Assembly (NCBI GenBank): GCA_016722075.1
Contig: JADKGW010000001.1
Span: forward strand, 1,240,001-1,304,000
DNA: 64,000 bases
Direction: 5' to 3'
Origin: Candidatus Kouleothrix ribensis
Lineage (GTDB): Bacteria; Chloroflexota; Chloroflexia; Chloroflexales; Roseiflexaceae
Every line of letters begins with the position of its first letter. Position 1 is the stretch's first letter. The notes beneath the pieces were generated by a model. It was given only the letters and a program-made list of their open reading frames with translations, made no database searches and was not told the origin of the DNA. Below are positions 50,268-58,343 of this stretch, piece by piece. Made by a program: the position numbers and the translations under genes.

Positions 50268-51608
50268 CTAGCGCCGCTTGGTCTCGCCGGTGATCAGGCG
50301 CACGCCGCGGTCGTAGGTAAAGTAGTTGTAGATCCAGTTCGCCAGCACGACCACGCGGTTACGGAAGCCGATCAGCTCGATCAGGTGGATGAACAGCCAG
50401 CCGACCCAGGCCAGGAAGCCGCTGATGCGAATGCCAAACGCGTCGAATACGGCCGCGCGCCGCCCGATCGTGGCCATCTGGCCTTTGTCGAAGTATTTGA
50501 ACGGGCGCATTGGCCGGTCGGCTAGCTGCGCCACGATATTGCGGGCCGCCTGGGCGCCCTGCTGGACCGCCACCGGCGCGATCATTGGGTATGCCTGGCC
50601 GTTCTTGTAGCCTTCGAGGTAGGCCATGTCGCCGATCACGAACACGTTGGCGTGGCCAGGCACGTTCAAGGTCGGCTCGATCTTCACCCGCGCGCTGCGC
50701 CCGAGCTGCACGTTTAGCCGGTCGGCCAGCCGCGCGCTGCGCACGCCTGCGGCCCACACCACCGTGCTGGCCGCCAGGCTGCTGCCATCTTTGAACGCAA
50801 CCTGGTCGTGATCGACGCTGGCGACCGCAGTGCTGAAGCGCACCTCGACGCCCATCTTGCGCAGGCGCGCCAGCGCGCGGCGCTGCAGATGCACCGGGAA
50901 GCTGGCCAGGATGTGCTCGCTGGCCTCGACGAGCAGCACGCGCGCCTGCGCCACGTTCAGCATCGGGTAGTCCTTGCGCAGCACGTGCCGGATCAGCTCG
51001 GCAAACGCGCCGGCCAGCTCGACGCCGGTGGGGCCGCCGCCGACGATCACAAAGGTGAGCAGCGCCGCGCGCGTGGCCGGGTCGGGCTCTTGCATCGCGC
51101 GCTCGAAGCTCATCAGCACCTGGTTGCGCAGCTGCTCGGCCTCGGCGATGTCTTTCATGCCGAAGGTGCGCTCGGCCAGCCGCTCGTCGCCAAAGTAGTT
51201 GTTCGCACTGCCCGCTGCCAGCACCAGGTAATCGTAATCGATCGGCACGCCGCTGGTCAGCACCTGCCGCCGCGCGAAGTCGATCCCGTTGACCTCGGTC
51301 ATAAGAAAGCTGGTGTTCGGATAGTGGCGCAGGATCGCGCGGGCCGGGTAGGCGATCGACTCGGGTTCGAGGCCGGCCGTGGCTACCTGGTACAGCAGCG
51401 GCCAGAAGCCGTGGTAGTTGTTGCGGTCGAGCACCAGCACGTCGACGCCAGCCCTGGCCAGCGTGCGCGTGACGCTGAGCCCGCCAAACCCGGCGCCTAC
51501 TACCACCACGCGCGGCCGCGCACGCGCGCGCGGGGCCGATGCTTGCCCCACGATCGGCCCGGCGGTTGTGGCCTCGCCAGTCTGTGACTCCTGATGTATT
51601 GTTTGCAT
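50268..51608 (-). CDS. ndh: type II NADH:quinone oxidoreductase (NDH-2)
   Basis: A 446-residue single-subunit NADH dehydrogenase that passes electrons from NADH to quinone without pumping protons. The FAD motif VVVVGAGFGGLSV is at 34-46, and the NADH motif FVIVGGGPTGVELAG is near 186-200. The quinone-site-associated NVFVIGDMAYL and PVAVQQGAQAARNI follow. Two C-terminal hydrophobic helices (FLAWVGWLFIHLIELIGF and the one after it) anchor it to the membrane. The first 30 residues are a non-conserved extension. A consensus promoter with a Rex-like operator precedes it. The small hypothetical gene follows in the operon. Confidence 0.92.
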   Translation of the reverse strand: MQTIHQESQTGEATTAGPIVGQASAPRARARPRVVVVGAGFGGLSVTRTLARAGVDVLVLDRNNYHGFWPLLYQVATAGLEPESIAYPARAILRHYPNTSFLMTEVNGIDFARRQVLTSGVPIDYDYLVLAAGSANNYFGDERLAERTFGMKDIAEAEQLRNQVLMSFERAMQEPDPATRAALLTFVIVGGGPTGVELAGAFAELIRHVLRKDYPMLNVAQARVLLVEASEHILASFPVHLQRRALARLRKMGVEVRFSTAVASVDHDQVAFKDGSSLAASTVVWAAGVRSARLADRLNVQLGRSARVKIEPTLNVPGHANVFVIGDMAYLEGYKNGQAYPMIAPVAVQQGAQAARNIVAQLADRPMRPFKYFDKGQMATIGRRAAVFDAFGIRISGFLAWVGWLFIHLIELIGFRNRVVVLANWIYNYFTYDRGVRLITGETKRR

Positions 51609-51646
51609 GGCATGCGCCTTTCGCTCAAAGCATGATCATAGTCTCT

Positions 51647-51674
51647 ATTATAGTGAAAATCATCACAAAGTCAA
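51647..51674 (-). promoter_or_regulatory. ndh promoter with Rex-like operator
   Basis: Minus strand TTGACT (51674-51669), 16-bp spacer, consensus TATAAT (51652-51647). The spacer and -10 are covered by TTGTGA-N6-TCACTA (51668-51651), 11 of 12 matches to the Rex operator form TTGTGA-N6-TCACAA. Rex senses NADH/NAD and controls ndh in several bacteria. The assignment here is inferred. Confidence 0.6.
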
Positions 51675-51710
51675 GAAGAAGATATCACAGAAGCGCCGTG
51701 CCGGCCGGAC

Positions 51711-51880
51711 ACCGGTAAAGCGTGGGCTCACCTGATCGGAAACGCCACCGGCGCCGCGTACTGGCTAGAGCTGCCCAATAGCACGCATCTTTCGGTTACG
51801 TTCAGCCAGCTGCTCTCGCCACTGCTCGTGCCGCAGGGCTTCGATCCGCGCGCGGGGCTGCGCGTTAACGCACCTGCGCC
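51711..51880 (+). pseudogene. alpha/beta-hydrolase C-terminal remnant
   Basis: A plus-strand open frame encodes about 55 residues resembling the end of a dienelactone-hydrolase or PAF-acetylhydrolase-like protein: GAAYWLELPNSTHLSVTFSQ, LLSPLLVPQGFDPRAGLR. It includes the catalytic-His context (STHLS). It has no start codon, no ribosome-binding site and no upstream catalytic Ser region; the ndh promoter lies directly upstream. The frame then runs into the tRNA gene. Read as a relic; family assignment is tentative. Confidence 0.4.
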
Positions 51881-51904
51881 ACTGGCTGTACGAACACGCA
51901 CAAA

Positions 51905-51932
51905 CGCCCCTACCGTTCTAGCGGTAGAGGCG
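51905..51932 (-). terminator. hairpin downstream of tRNA-Leu
   Basis: An 11-bp stem with one mismatch (CGCCCCTACCG with CGGTAGAGGCG), 6-nt loop. On the minus strand it is followed by TTTG. On the plus strand a GTTTT run follows, so it could stop both directions. Confidence 0.5.
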
Positions 51933-51953
51933 GTTTTGCGCGCGGATATGCGG

Positions 51954-52037
51954 TGGTGGGGACGGAGGGAGTTGAACCCTCACGGATTGCTCCACAAGTT
52001 CCTAAGACTTGCGCGTCTGCCATTTCGCCACGTCCCC
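51954..52037 (-). tRNA. tRNA-Leu (UAG anticodon)
   Basis: The minus strand folds as a class II tRNA. The acceptor pairs GGGGACG (52037-52031) with CGTCCCC (51964-51958). The D arm has a 3-bp stem. The anticodon stem CAAGT/ACTTG holds the loop CTTAGGA, with UAG at positions 34-36, reading CUA codons. The extra arm is GGA-GCAA-TCC. The T arm is GAGGG-TTCAACT-CCCTC. Discriminator A, and CCA is encoded (51956-51954). Confidence 0.93.
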
Positions 52038-52205
52038 TGGCTTGGGCGATATTGTAGCATAGCACTGCGGCGCATGCAACCGCCATGGCAGCAGATGTAC
52101 CCGCTGCGCGATTGGCCAGCCTGGCTTGACGCGCACCCAACCTGGTGCGATCATAGGCGCCAGCCGGGCGGGCTCGGCAGCGGGCTATACAACAGGAGGC
52201 TTGCG

Positions 52206-52508
52206 GTGGAAGTAATCACACTTATTCCTGCGGCCGGCACTAACCCTTATAGCGGCGCAACGATCAGCGTGGTACGCTCGGGCGACGGCTCGCTGTTCTG
52301 GTCGTGCCAATCCGACGACAAACAGGTGGTGTTTCACCAGGTCGGCAAGGCTTCGACGCTGGTGGCGCTGCCGTTTACGCCCAGCGGGCGCGGCCAGCTA
52401 TCGGTGCTGGATGGCGCGCTGTACCTGGTGACCTGGAATGAGCATGCGGAAGGCGGCTACCCGGCCGGCGCATACCTGATCGGCCCGATCGAAGGCTATA
52501 CACCCTAG
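52206..52508 (+). CDS. 100-residue hypothetical protein
   Basis: I do not recognise this family. The GTG at 52206 follows AGGAGG with 7-bp spacing, which makes the start convincing; the open frame continues upstream but runs antisense through the tRNA gene. The protein is a predicted all-beta soluble domain rich in Gly and aromatic residues (SGDGSLFWSCQSDDKQVVFH, GQLSVLDGALYLVTWNEH), somewhat like one or two beta-propeller blades. The next gene, a C39-like peptidase, begins 13 bp after the stop with GGAGATAGG between, so the pair is an operon. Confidence 0.6.
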   Translation: MEVITLIPAAGTNPYSGATISVVRSGDGSLFWSCQSDDKQVVFHQVGKASTLVALPFTPSGRGQLSVLDGALYLVTWNEHAEGGYPAGAYLIGPIEGYTP

Positions 52509-52521
52509 TGGAGATAGGTAT

Positions 52522-53535
52522 ATGCGCGAATTCTTGAGCTGGCGCGCGTTTGCGGCCGAGCATGGCTGGCGCGCCGCGCCGCTGCCGGCCGAGCATGGCG
52601 CGCCGGGGCTGCAGCTTACCGGCCCACCTGCGGCTGCGGCTGCACCCTTCAGCGAAGCCGTGCCGTCGTGGGTGGCCGACACGCCGGCCGGCAGCTGGAT
52701 CGAGCTGCAGCTACGCGCCGGCATGGATGAACGCTGGACAGCGTTCTACCGCATCGCGCGTTGGGATGGCCTGGCAGAACATAGCCGCCGCTCCAGCTTT
52801 GGCCCGCAGCGCGACGCGATCGGGCGAGTGGCGACCGACACGCTGGTGCTGGCCGAGCCGGCCAGGCAGATCCAGGCGCGTGTGCTGCTGTATGGCGCGC
52901 CGGTGCTGCAGCGGCTGGCGCTGGCGTTGAGCGGGCCGGGCGACGCGCCCATGGCCATGCCCGCACCTGCCCCTGCCGAGCTGCCGGTGCCGCCGCGTGC
53001 CCAGCTCGACTACCCCAACGGCCCGAATATCTGCAGCCCGACTGCGCTGGCGATGGTGCTGGCCTACTGGCACGCTCGCACCGGCGACGCGCGGCTGGCG
53101 CCGTTTGCCGAGCGCCGCGCAGTGGCCGAGCTGACGACACCGCAGGTGTACGATCCGCTGTACGAAGGGCACGGCAACTGGGGCTTCAACACGGCCTACG
53201 CCGGCAGCCTGGGCCTCGACGCCTATGTGGCGCGCTTTGGCGGCATAGCCGAATTGGTGCCGTGGCTTGCGGCCGGTGTGCCGGTGGTGATCAGCGTGGC
53301 CTGGCAGCCGGGCGAGCTGGCGAACGCGCCGATCGCATCCAGCCGCGGCCACCTGCTGATCGTAGCCGGATTTGATCGGCATGGCCAGGTGATTGTGGCC
53401 GACCCGCGGGGCGAGCGCGAGGCCGAGGTGCGGCGGATCTACGCCGCCGGCCAGCTTGAGCGCGCCTGGCAGCACAACTCGGCCGGCACCGCCTACCTGA
53501 TCCACCCGCGCGGCTGGAGCGTGCCGGCACTATGA
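52522..53535 (+). CDS. C39-family (papain-fold) peptidase-like protein
   Basis: A 337-residue protein. Residues 1-155 are a beta-rich N-terminal domain of unknown type. Residues about 160-330 are a peptidase_C39_2-type domain with the catalytic set Cys171 (ICSPTALAMVLAYW), His277 (SRGHLLIVAGF) and Asp294 (VADPRG). YPNGPNICSP before the Cys is typical. No signal peptide or membrane segment is visible, and no ABC transporter is attached, so it is not a bacteriocin exporter. A cytosolic or non-classically exported cysteine peptidase or amidase is likely. Co-transcribed with the 100-residue protein. Confidence 0.82.
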   Translation: MREFLSWRAFAAEHGWRAAPLPAEHGAPGLQLTGPPAAAAAPFSEAVPSWVADTPAGSWIELQLRAGMDERWTAFYRIARWDGLAEHSRRSSFGPQRDAIGRVATDTLVLAEPARQIQARVLLYGAPVLQRLALALSGPGDAPMAMPAPAPAELPVPPRAQLDYPNGPNICSPTALAMVLAYWHARTGDARLAPFAERRAVAELTTPQVYDPLYEGHGNWGFNTAYAGSLGLDAYVARFGGIAELVPWLAAGVPVVISVAWQPGELANAPIASSRGHLLIVAGFDRHGQVIVADPRGEREAEVRRIYAAGQLERAWQHNSAGTAYLIHPRGWSVPAL

Positions 53536-53675
53536 GCCACACCAGTCGCGCCATGCTCAATTTGGCTGCGCGGCGCACCGATTTCGGCCAGAATCTGTAT
53601 GGCGCAGGCCGGCTCATGTGTGGTAAGCTAGATTCATGGACTGAATCTACCGGCTGCATGCAAGGAGCACCATAG

Positions 53676-53858
53676 ATGAATACCGATACCGACGCCAAAC
53701 GTGCCTACGTCGACGGCCTGATCAATCGCCTGCGCCGCCAGTACGAAGAGCAGCGCCCGCTGCCCAGCAGCGACGACGGCGAGCCAACCGAGCCATTGTC
53801 GATCGCGCTGCTCCAGCGGCTGTATCGCCACGTGCTGAGCGAGGGCTACGGCGAATAG
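53676..53858 (+). CDS. 60-residue conserved-looking small protein
   Basis: A 60-residue acidic and basic mixed soluble protein with two predicted helices: KRAYVDGLINRLRRQYEEQR and LSIALLQRLYRHVLSEGYGE, separated by a Pro/Ser/Asp loop. AAGGAG lies upstream of the ATG. A strong intrinsic terminator follows 20 bp after the stop, supporting a real transcript end here. Family not recognised, function unknown. Confidence 0.68.
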   Translation: MNTDTDAKRAYVDGLINRLRRQYEEQRPLPSSDDGEPTEPLSIALLQRLYRHVLSEGYGE

Positions 53859-53877
53859 CCCGAGCCGGCCCACCCGC

Positions 53878-53912
53878 GAGCGCCCCTGGTTCAGGGGCGC
53901 TCGCACTTTTTT
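53878..53912 (+). terminator. intrinsic terminator
   Basis: GAGCGCCCCTG-GTT-CAGGGGCGCTC: a perfect 11-bp stem with a 3-nt loop, GCAC, then six T. Strong terminator after the 60-residue gene. Confidence 0.9.
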
Positions 53913-53922
53913 GGGGCCTGAT

Positions 53923-53951
53923 TTGACACAAGCCAGCGGCTGCACTACTAT
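53923..53951 (+). promoter_or_regulatory. promoter of GS-liv operon
   Basis: TTGACA (53923-53928), 17-bp spacer, TACTAT (53946-53951), directly after the terminator. It leaves a leader of about 100 nt before the GS-like ATG at 54061. Confidence 0.65.
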
Positions 53952-54060
53952 AGGCGCGCTCCTCTGGCATGGTTCCAAAAACGCGTAACCAGCATCGGGC
54001 GCAGCGCTGCGCCAGGCACCGCCGTCGATCGTCGTTCTCGCTAGTGAGAAGGATATTGCG

Positions 54061-55419
54061 ATGGATCTGAACGACATGAGCCGCATGCTCGCCGAGCAAG
54101 GCATCGAGTTCGTACGCTTTGAGCAGAGCGACACTCACGGCATCTCGCGCTCGAAGCTGGTGCCGGCGCGCCATGCCGAGCGCTTTGCGCGCGACGGGCT
54201 GAATTTCTTGCTGGGCCAGCTGGGCTTCGACGTGCAGGGCGGCGTGGCGCTCGGCACCGGCTACCTCGAAGATATCGGCTTCCCCGACAGCCGGATCATG
54301 CCCGACCTCGATACGCTGCGCGTGCTGCCGTGGCTCGACGCGACCGCGCGGCTGATCTGCGAGCCGCACTTCTACGATGGGCGCGCCGCAGCGGCGGCAC
54401 CCCGCACGGTGGCGCGGCGCATGCTGGCGGCCCTGCACGACCAGGGCTACCGCATACGCAGCGGCTTCGAGTACGAGTTTTACCTGCGGCAGCGCGACAG
54501 CGGCGTGGCGCCGTACCAGGGCATCCAGATCTTTGCCACGCTGCGCAACGAGTTCGACGGCGCGTTCATTCGCCAGCTGATTCGCGACCTCGCGGCGCTC
54601 GATATTGATATTATCACCGCCAACGCCGAGTATGGCCCTGGCCAGCAAGAGATCAACTTCGCGCCGGGCTGGGATATCGCGGCGGCCGACGCGGCTTTCG
54701 CGTTTAAGCAGGCGGTCAAAGAGATTGCGCTGCTGCACGGCTACCAGGCATCGTTCATGACCAAGCCGTATGCCGATCATAGCGCCAACGGCTGCCATTA
54801 TCACCACGCGCTCTACCGCCTGGGCGACGGCACGAATGCCTTCGACGACCCACACGGTGCCGATGGGCTTTCCGACCTGGCGCGCCAGTTTATCGCCGGC
54901 CAGATCGCCCATGCCCCGGCGCTGGCCGCGCTATACGCGCCGACGATCAACTGCGCCAAGCGCTTCCGGCTCTACTCGTTCGCGCCAACCAACGCGACCT
55001 GGGGGCTCGAAAATCGCACCGTCGGCGTGCGGATCAAGGGCATTCGCGGCGCGAATACGCACGTCGAAAACCGCATGCCCTGCGCGGCCAGCAACCCCTA
55101 CCTGGTGCTGGCCGGCTCGATCGCCGCCGGGATCGACGGCATCGTGCGCCGGCTCGAGCCGCCCGCGCCGGTGGCCGGCATCGCCTATGGCCTGCCCGAC
55201 GTGACCGACCTGCCCGGCTCGCTGGGCGCGGCGCTCGACGCACTCGAGGCCGATACCGTGCTGTGCGCGGCGCTGGGTAGCGAGTTCATCAAGCTGTTCG
55301 TGGCGGTCAAGCGCCACGAGATCGCCAAGGCGCGCGCGGCGATCGTTAACTTCGACACACCCGAGTTCCGCGATACGGTTGACCCGTGGGAGCGCGACGA
55401 GCTGTTTGAGTTCCTGTAG
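54061..55419 (+). CDS. glutamine-synthetase-family ligase
   Basis: A 452-residue GS-superfamily protein. The beta-grasp N-terminus contains FVRFEQSDTHGISRSKLVP. Catalytic-domain motifs are present: SGFEYEFYL (metal Glu), GPGQQEINFAPG (Glu and ammonia-side), SANGCHYHHALY (ATP-side His), and ENRTVGVRIKG (glutamate/ATP Arg). The Tyr-adenylylation site region of GlnA-I is absent. Proteins of this type next to amino-acid or amine importers are often gamma-glutamyl-amine ligases (PuuA or anilide types), so the acceptor may be an amine, not ammonia; that is inference. GAAGGA precedes the ATG. liv genes follow after 24 bp. Confidence 0.85.
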   Translation: MDLNDMSRMLAEQGIEFVRFEQSDTHGISRSKLVPARHAERFARDGLNFLLGQLGFDVQGGVALGTGYLEDIGFPDSRIMPDLDTLRVLPWLDATARLICEPHFYDGRAAAAAPRTVARRMLAALHDQGYRIRSGFEYEFYLRQRDSGVAPYQGIQIFATLRNEFDGAFIRQLIRDLAALDIDIITANAEYGPGQQEINFAPGWDIAAADAAFAFKQAVKEIALLHGYQASFMTKPYADHSANGCHYHHALYRLGDGTNAFDDPHGADGLSDLARQFIAGQIAHAPALAALYAPTINCAKRFRLYSFAPTNATWGLENRTVGVRIKGIRGANTHVENRMPCAASNPYLVLAGSIAAGIDGIVRRLEPPAPVAGIAYGLPDVTDLPGSLGAALDALEADTVLCAALGSEFIKLFVAVKRHEIAKARAAIVNFDTPEFRDTVDPWERDELFEFL

Positions 55420-55443
55420 CCGGCAATCAGTCACCCGCTTGCT

Positions 55444-56208
55444 ATGCCCGATTACCTGCTTGAAGTCGATGCGCTCTCGAAATCGTTTGCCGGCGTGCAT
55501 GCGCTGAGCGACTATTCGCTGCGGCTGGCGCCCCTGACGATCCAGGCGGTGATCGGGCCGAACGGCGCCGGCAAGACCACACTGTTCAACCTGCTGACCG
55601 GCTTTCTACGGCCCAGCGCCGGGCACATCCGGCTGGCCGGCCACGAGATCACTGGCCAGCCGGCCGAGCGCATCACGCGCATGGGCATGGCGCGCACCTT
55701 CCAGAATATTCGGCTGTTCGGCCAGCTCAGCGTGATCGAGAATGTTAAGGTCGCGCTTCAGAGCCAGCTGTCGTATCACCCGATCGCCACGCTGCTGTCG
55801 GCGCCGTCGTTCCTGCGCAACGAGCGCGAACTTACCCGGCGTGCCGATACGCTGCTGGCCCGGTTTGGCCTGGCCGCACGCCGCGACCAGCCCGCCCGCA
55901 GCCTGCCCTACGGCGACCAGCGCAAGCTCGAGATCGCGCGCGCAATCGCGCTCCAGCCGAAGGTGCTGCTGCTCGACGAGCCAAATGCCGGCATGAACCC
56001 GGCCGAGACCAGCGAGCTGCTGACGCTGATCCGCCGGCTGCGCGACGAACTAGAGATCACGATCGTCATGGTGGCGCACGATATTCCGCTGGTGATGAAC
56101 TTGTGCGACCGGATTCAGGTGCTCAACTACGGCCGGCTGATCGCCGAGGGCGACCCGACGGCGGTGCGAAACAACCCCGAGGTGATTGCGGCCTATCTGG
56201 GGCAGTAG
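55444..56208 (+). CDS. livG: branched-chain-type ABC importer ATPase LivG
   Basis: A 254-residue ABC ATPase, one of the two nucleotide-binding subunits of a HAAT (Liv)-type importer. Walker A is GPNGAGKTT (about 37-45), the Q loop is in MARTFQNIRLF, the signature is LPYGDQRKLEIARA, Walker B is VLLLDEPNAGMNP, and the H loop is VMVAHD. The long insertion with SFLRNERELTRRADTLLARF and the terminal NNPEVIAAYLGQ are LivG hallmarks. It begins 24 bp after the GS-like gene and is followed by livF. Confidence 0.92.
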   Translation: MPDYLLEVDALSKSFAGVHALSDYSLRLAPLTIQAVIGPNGAGKTTLFNLLTGFLRPSAGHIRLAGHEITGQPAERITRMGMARTFQNIRLFGQLSVIENVKVALQSQLSYHPIATLLSAPSFLRNERELTRRADTLLARFGLAARRDQPARSLPYGDQRKLEIARAIALQPKVLLLDEPNAGMNPAETSELLTLIRRLRDELEITIVMVAHDIPLVMNLCDRIQVLNYGRLIAEGDPTAVRNNPEVIAAYLGQ

Positions 56209-56223
56209 GCCGGTTTGCAGGCG

Positions 56224-56928
<705 letters not shown>

Positions 56929-56955
56929 CAGATTCGTATTCGGTGTATTCGAACT

Positions 56956-57933
56956 ATGAGCCTTGTCTACTACTTCATCCAGCAGGGTGTGAACGCGCTG
57001 AGCATCGGCAGCTTGTATGCGCTGATGGCGGTTGGGCTGGCCATGGTGTTCGGCATTCTGCGGCTGATCAACTTCGCGCACGGCGATATGATGATGGTGG
57101 CGGCCTATATCGCGGCGTTTGCGCTGTTCGCTCAGCTGCCGCTGCTGCCGACGCTGGTGCTGACGATTGGCGGAACCGTGGCGCTAGGCCTGCTGATCGA
57201 GCGCGTGGCCTACCGGCCGATCCGCGGCGCGCCCGACGTAGCGGCGCTGCTGTCGTCGTTCGCGGTTGGCCAGATGCTGCAGAGCGGCACGCTGCTGTGG
57301 ATGCGCCGGATCGGCCGGCCCGACCAGATCGCCTTCCCGGCGCCCGAGCTGCTCAGCGGCGTGCTGGCGCTTGGCCCGATCACCGTGCCGCGGCTGAATA
57401 TTGTCAGCCTGGTGGTGGGCGCGCTGCTGCTGGTGCTGCTGTCGCTATTCGTCACGCGCACCACGCTGGGCCTGTCGATGCGCGCGGCGGCCGAAGATCT
57501 CGACGCGGCCCGGCTGATGGGCATTAACATCAACCGGGTGGTGGCCAGCGCCTTCGCGATCGGCTCGGGCCTGGCGGCGGTGGCCGGGCTGCTGTTCGCG
57601 GTGCAGGCCGGGCAGATCAACCCGTACATGGGCTTCTCGCCGGTGCTGAAGGCGTTCATCGCCGCCGTGATCGGCGGCTTTGGCAGCATTGCCGGGGCGG
57701 TGCTGGGCGGCTATGCGCTCGGCGCGCTCGAGGTGCTGCTCACGGCGCTGCCGGGCATTGGCGATATCTTGCCGCCCGGCATGGTCTCGCCCGGCACACA
57801 GGCCGCCCTGCGGCAGTGGCTGCCAAGCTCGCTGGCGGGCTACCGCGATGCATTCGTGTTCGTGGCGCTGATCCTGATGCTGCTGTTCCGCCCGAATGGC
57901 TTGCTGGGCAAACGCAGCCGCGACGAGCTGTAG
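56956..57933 (+). CDS. livH: branched-chain-type ABC permease LivH
   Basis: A 325-residue inner-membrane permease with eight or nine hydrophobic segments. The LivH signature region is present: YFIQQGVNALSIGSLYALMA at the start, GILRLINFAHGDMMMVAAY, LSMRAAAEDLDAARLMGIN (the ATPase-coupling loop) and GFGSIAGAVLGGYALGALE. It pairs with LivM to form the channel. Its stop (57933) is followed by a 406-bp gap made entirely of 143-bp tandem repeats before livM, whereas the other liv junctions are short. Confidence 0.92.
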   Translation: MSLVYYFIQQGVNALSIGSLYALMAVGLAMVFGILRLINFAHGDMMMVAAYIAAFALFAQLPLLPTLVLTIGGTVALGLLIERVAYRPIRGAPDVAALLSSFAVGQMLQSGTLLWMRRIGRPDQIAFPAPELLSGVLALGPITVPRLNIVSLVVGALLLVLLSLFVTRTTLGLSMRAAAEDLDAARLMGININRVVASAFAIGSGLAAVAGLLFAVQAGQINPYMGFSPVLKAFIAAVIGGFGSIAGAVLGGYALGALEVLLTALPGIGDILPPGMVSPGTQAALRQWLPSSLAGYRDAFVFVALILMLLFRPNGLLGKRSRDEL

Positions 57934-58053
57934 GTCTGGGCTAGTGACGCGATGGAGACGGGGAGACGGGGAGACCGAGAGAGCAGGAGACGGGGAGACA
58001 GCCTCGTGGCTGATCTCTCGTGGCTCGTGGCTCGCGGTTGCAAGAGGAATATC

Positions 58054-58200
58054 GTGACTGACTTCCGCCGCCTGCTTGGCCCACTGCTGACGCGATGGAG
58101 ACCAGAAGACGGGGAGACCGGGAGAGCAGGAGACGGGGAGACAGCCTCGTGGCTGATGTCTCGTGGCTCGTGGCTCGCGGTTGCAAGAGGAATATCGTGA
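58054..58200 (+). CDS. leader mini-ORF 1 (decoy livM start)
   Basis: GTG at 58054 with AAGAGGA upstream, identical to the true livM start signals. It encodes 48 residues: the first 11 match LivM (TDFRRLLGPLL after the start), then a Gly/Glu/Arg-rich tail from the repeat. It ends with TGA at 58198-58200, overlapping the next GTG (58197) as GTGA. Whether it is translated is unknown. It is a by-product of the repeat but is positioned for coupling. Confidence 0.4.
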   Translation: MTDFRRLLGPLLTRWRPEDGETGRAGDGETASWLMSRGSWLAVARGIS

Positions 58201-58343
58201 CTGACTTCCGCCGCCTGCTTGGCCCACTGCTGACGCGATGGAGACCAGAAGACGGGGAGACCGGGAGAGCAGGAGACGGGGAGACAGCCTCGTGGCTGAT
58301 GTCTCGTGGCTCGTGGCTCGCGGTTGCAAGAGGAATATCGTGA
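58197..58343 (+). CDS. leader mini-ORF 2 (decoy livM start)
   Basis: Same 48-residue product as mini-ORF 1, from GTG at 58197. Its TGA (58341-58343) overlaps the authentic livM GTG at 58340. A ribosome finishing here is placed exactly on the livM start. Confidence 0.4.
   Translation: MTDFRRLLGPLLTRWRPEDGETGRAGDGETASWLMSRGSWLAVARGIS

Noticed and set aside
51828..52205. N-terminal part of a 226-residue plus-strand frame joining the hydrolase relic to the 100-residue protein
   Set aside because: It reads antisense through the tRNA-Leu gene. The real start of the downstream protein is the GTG at 52206.
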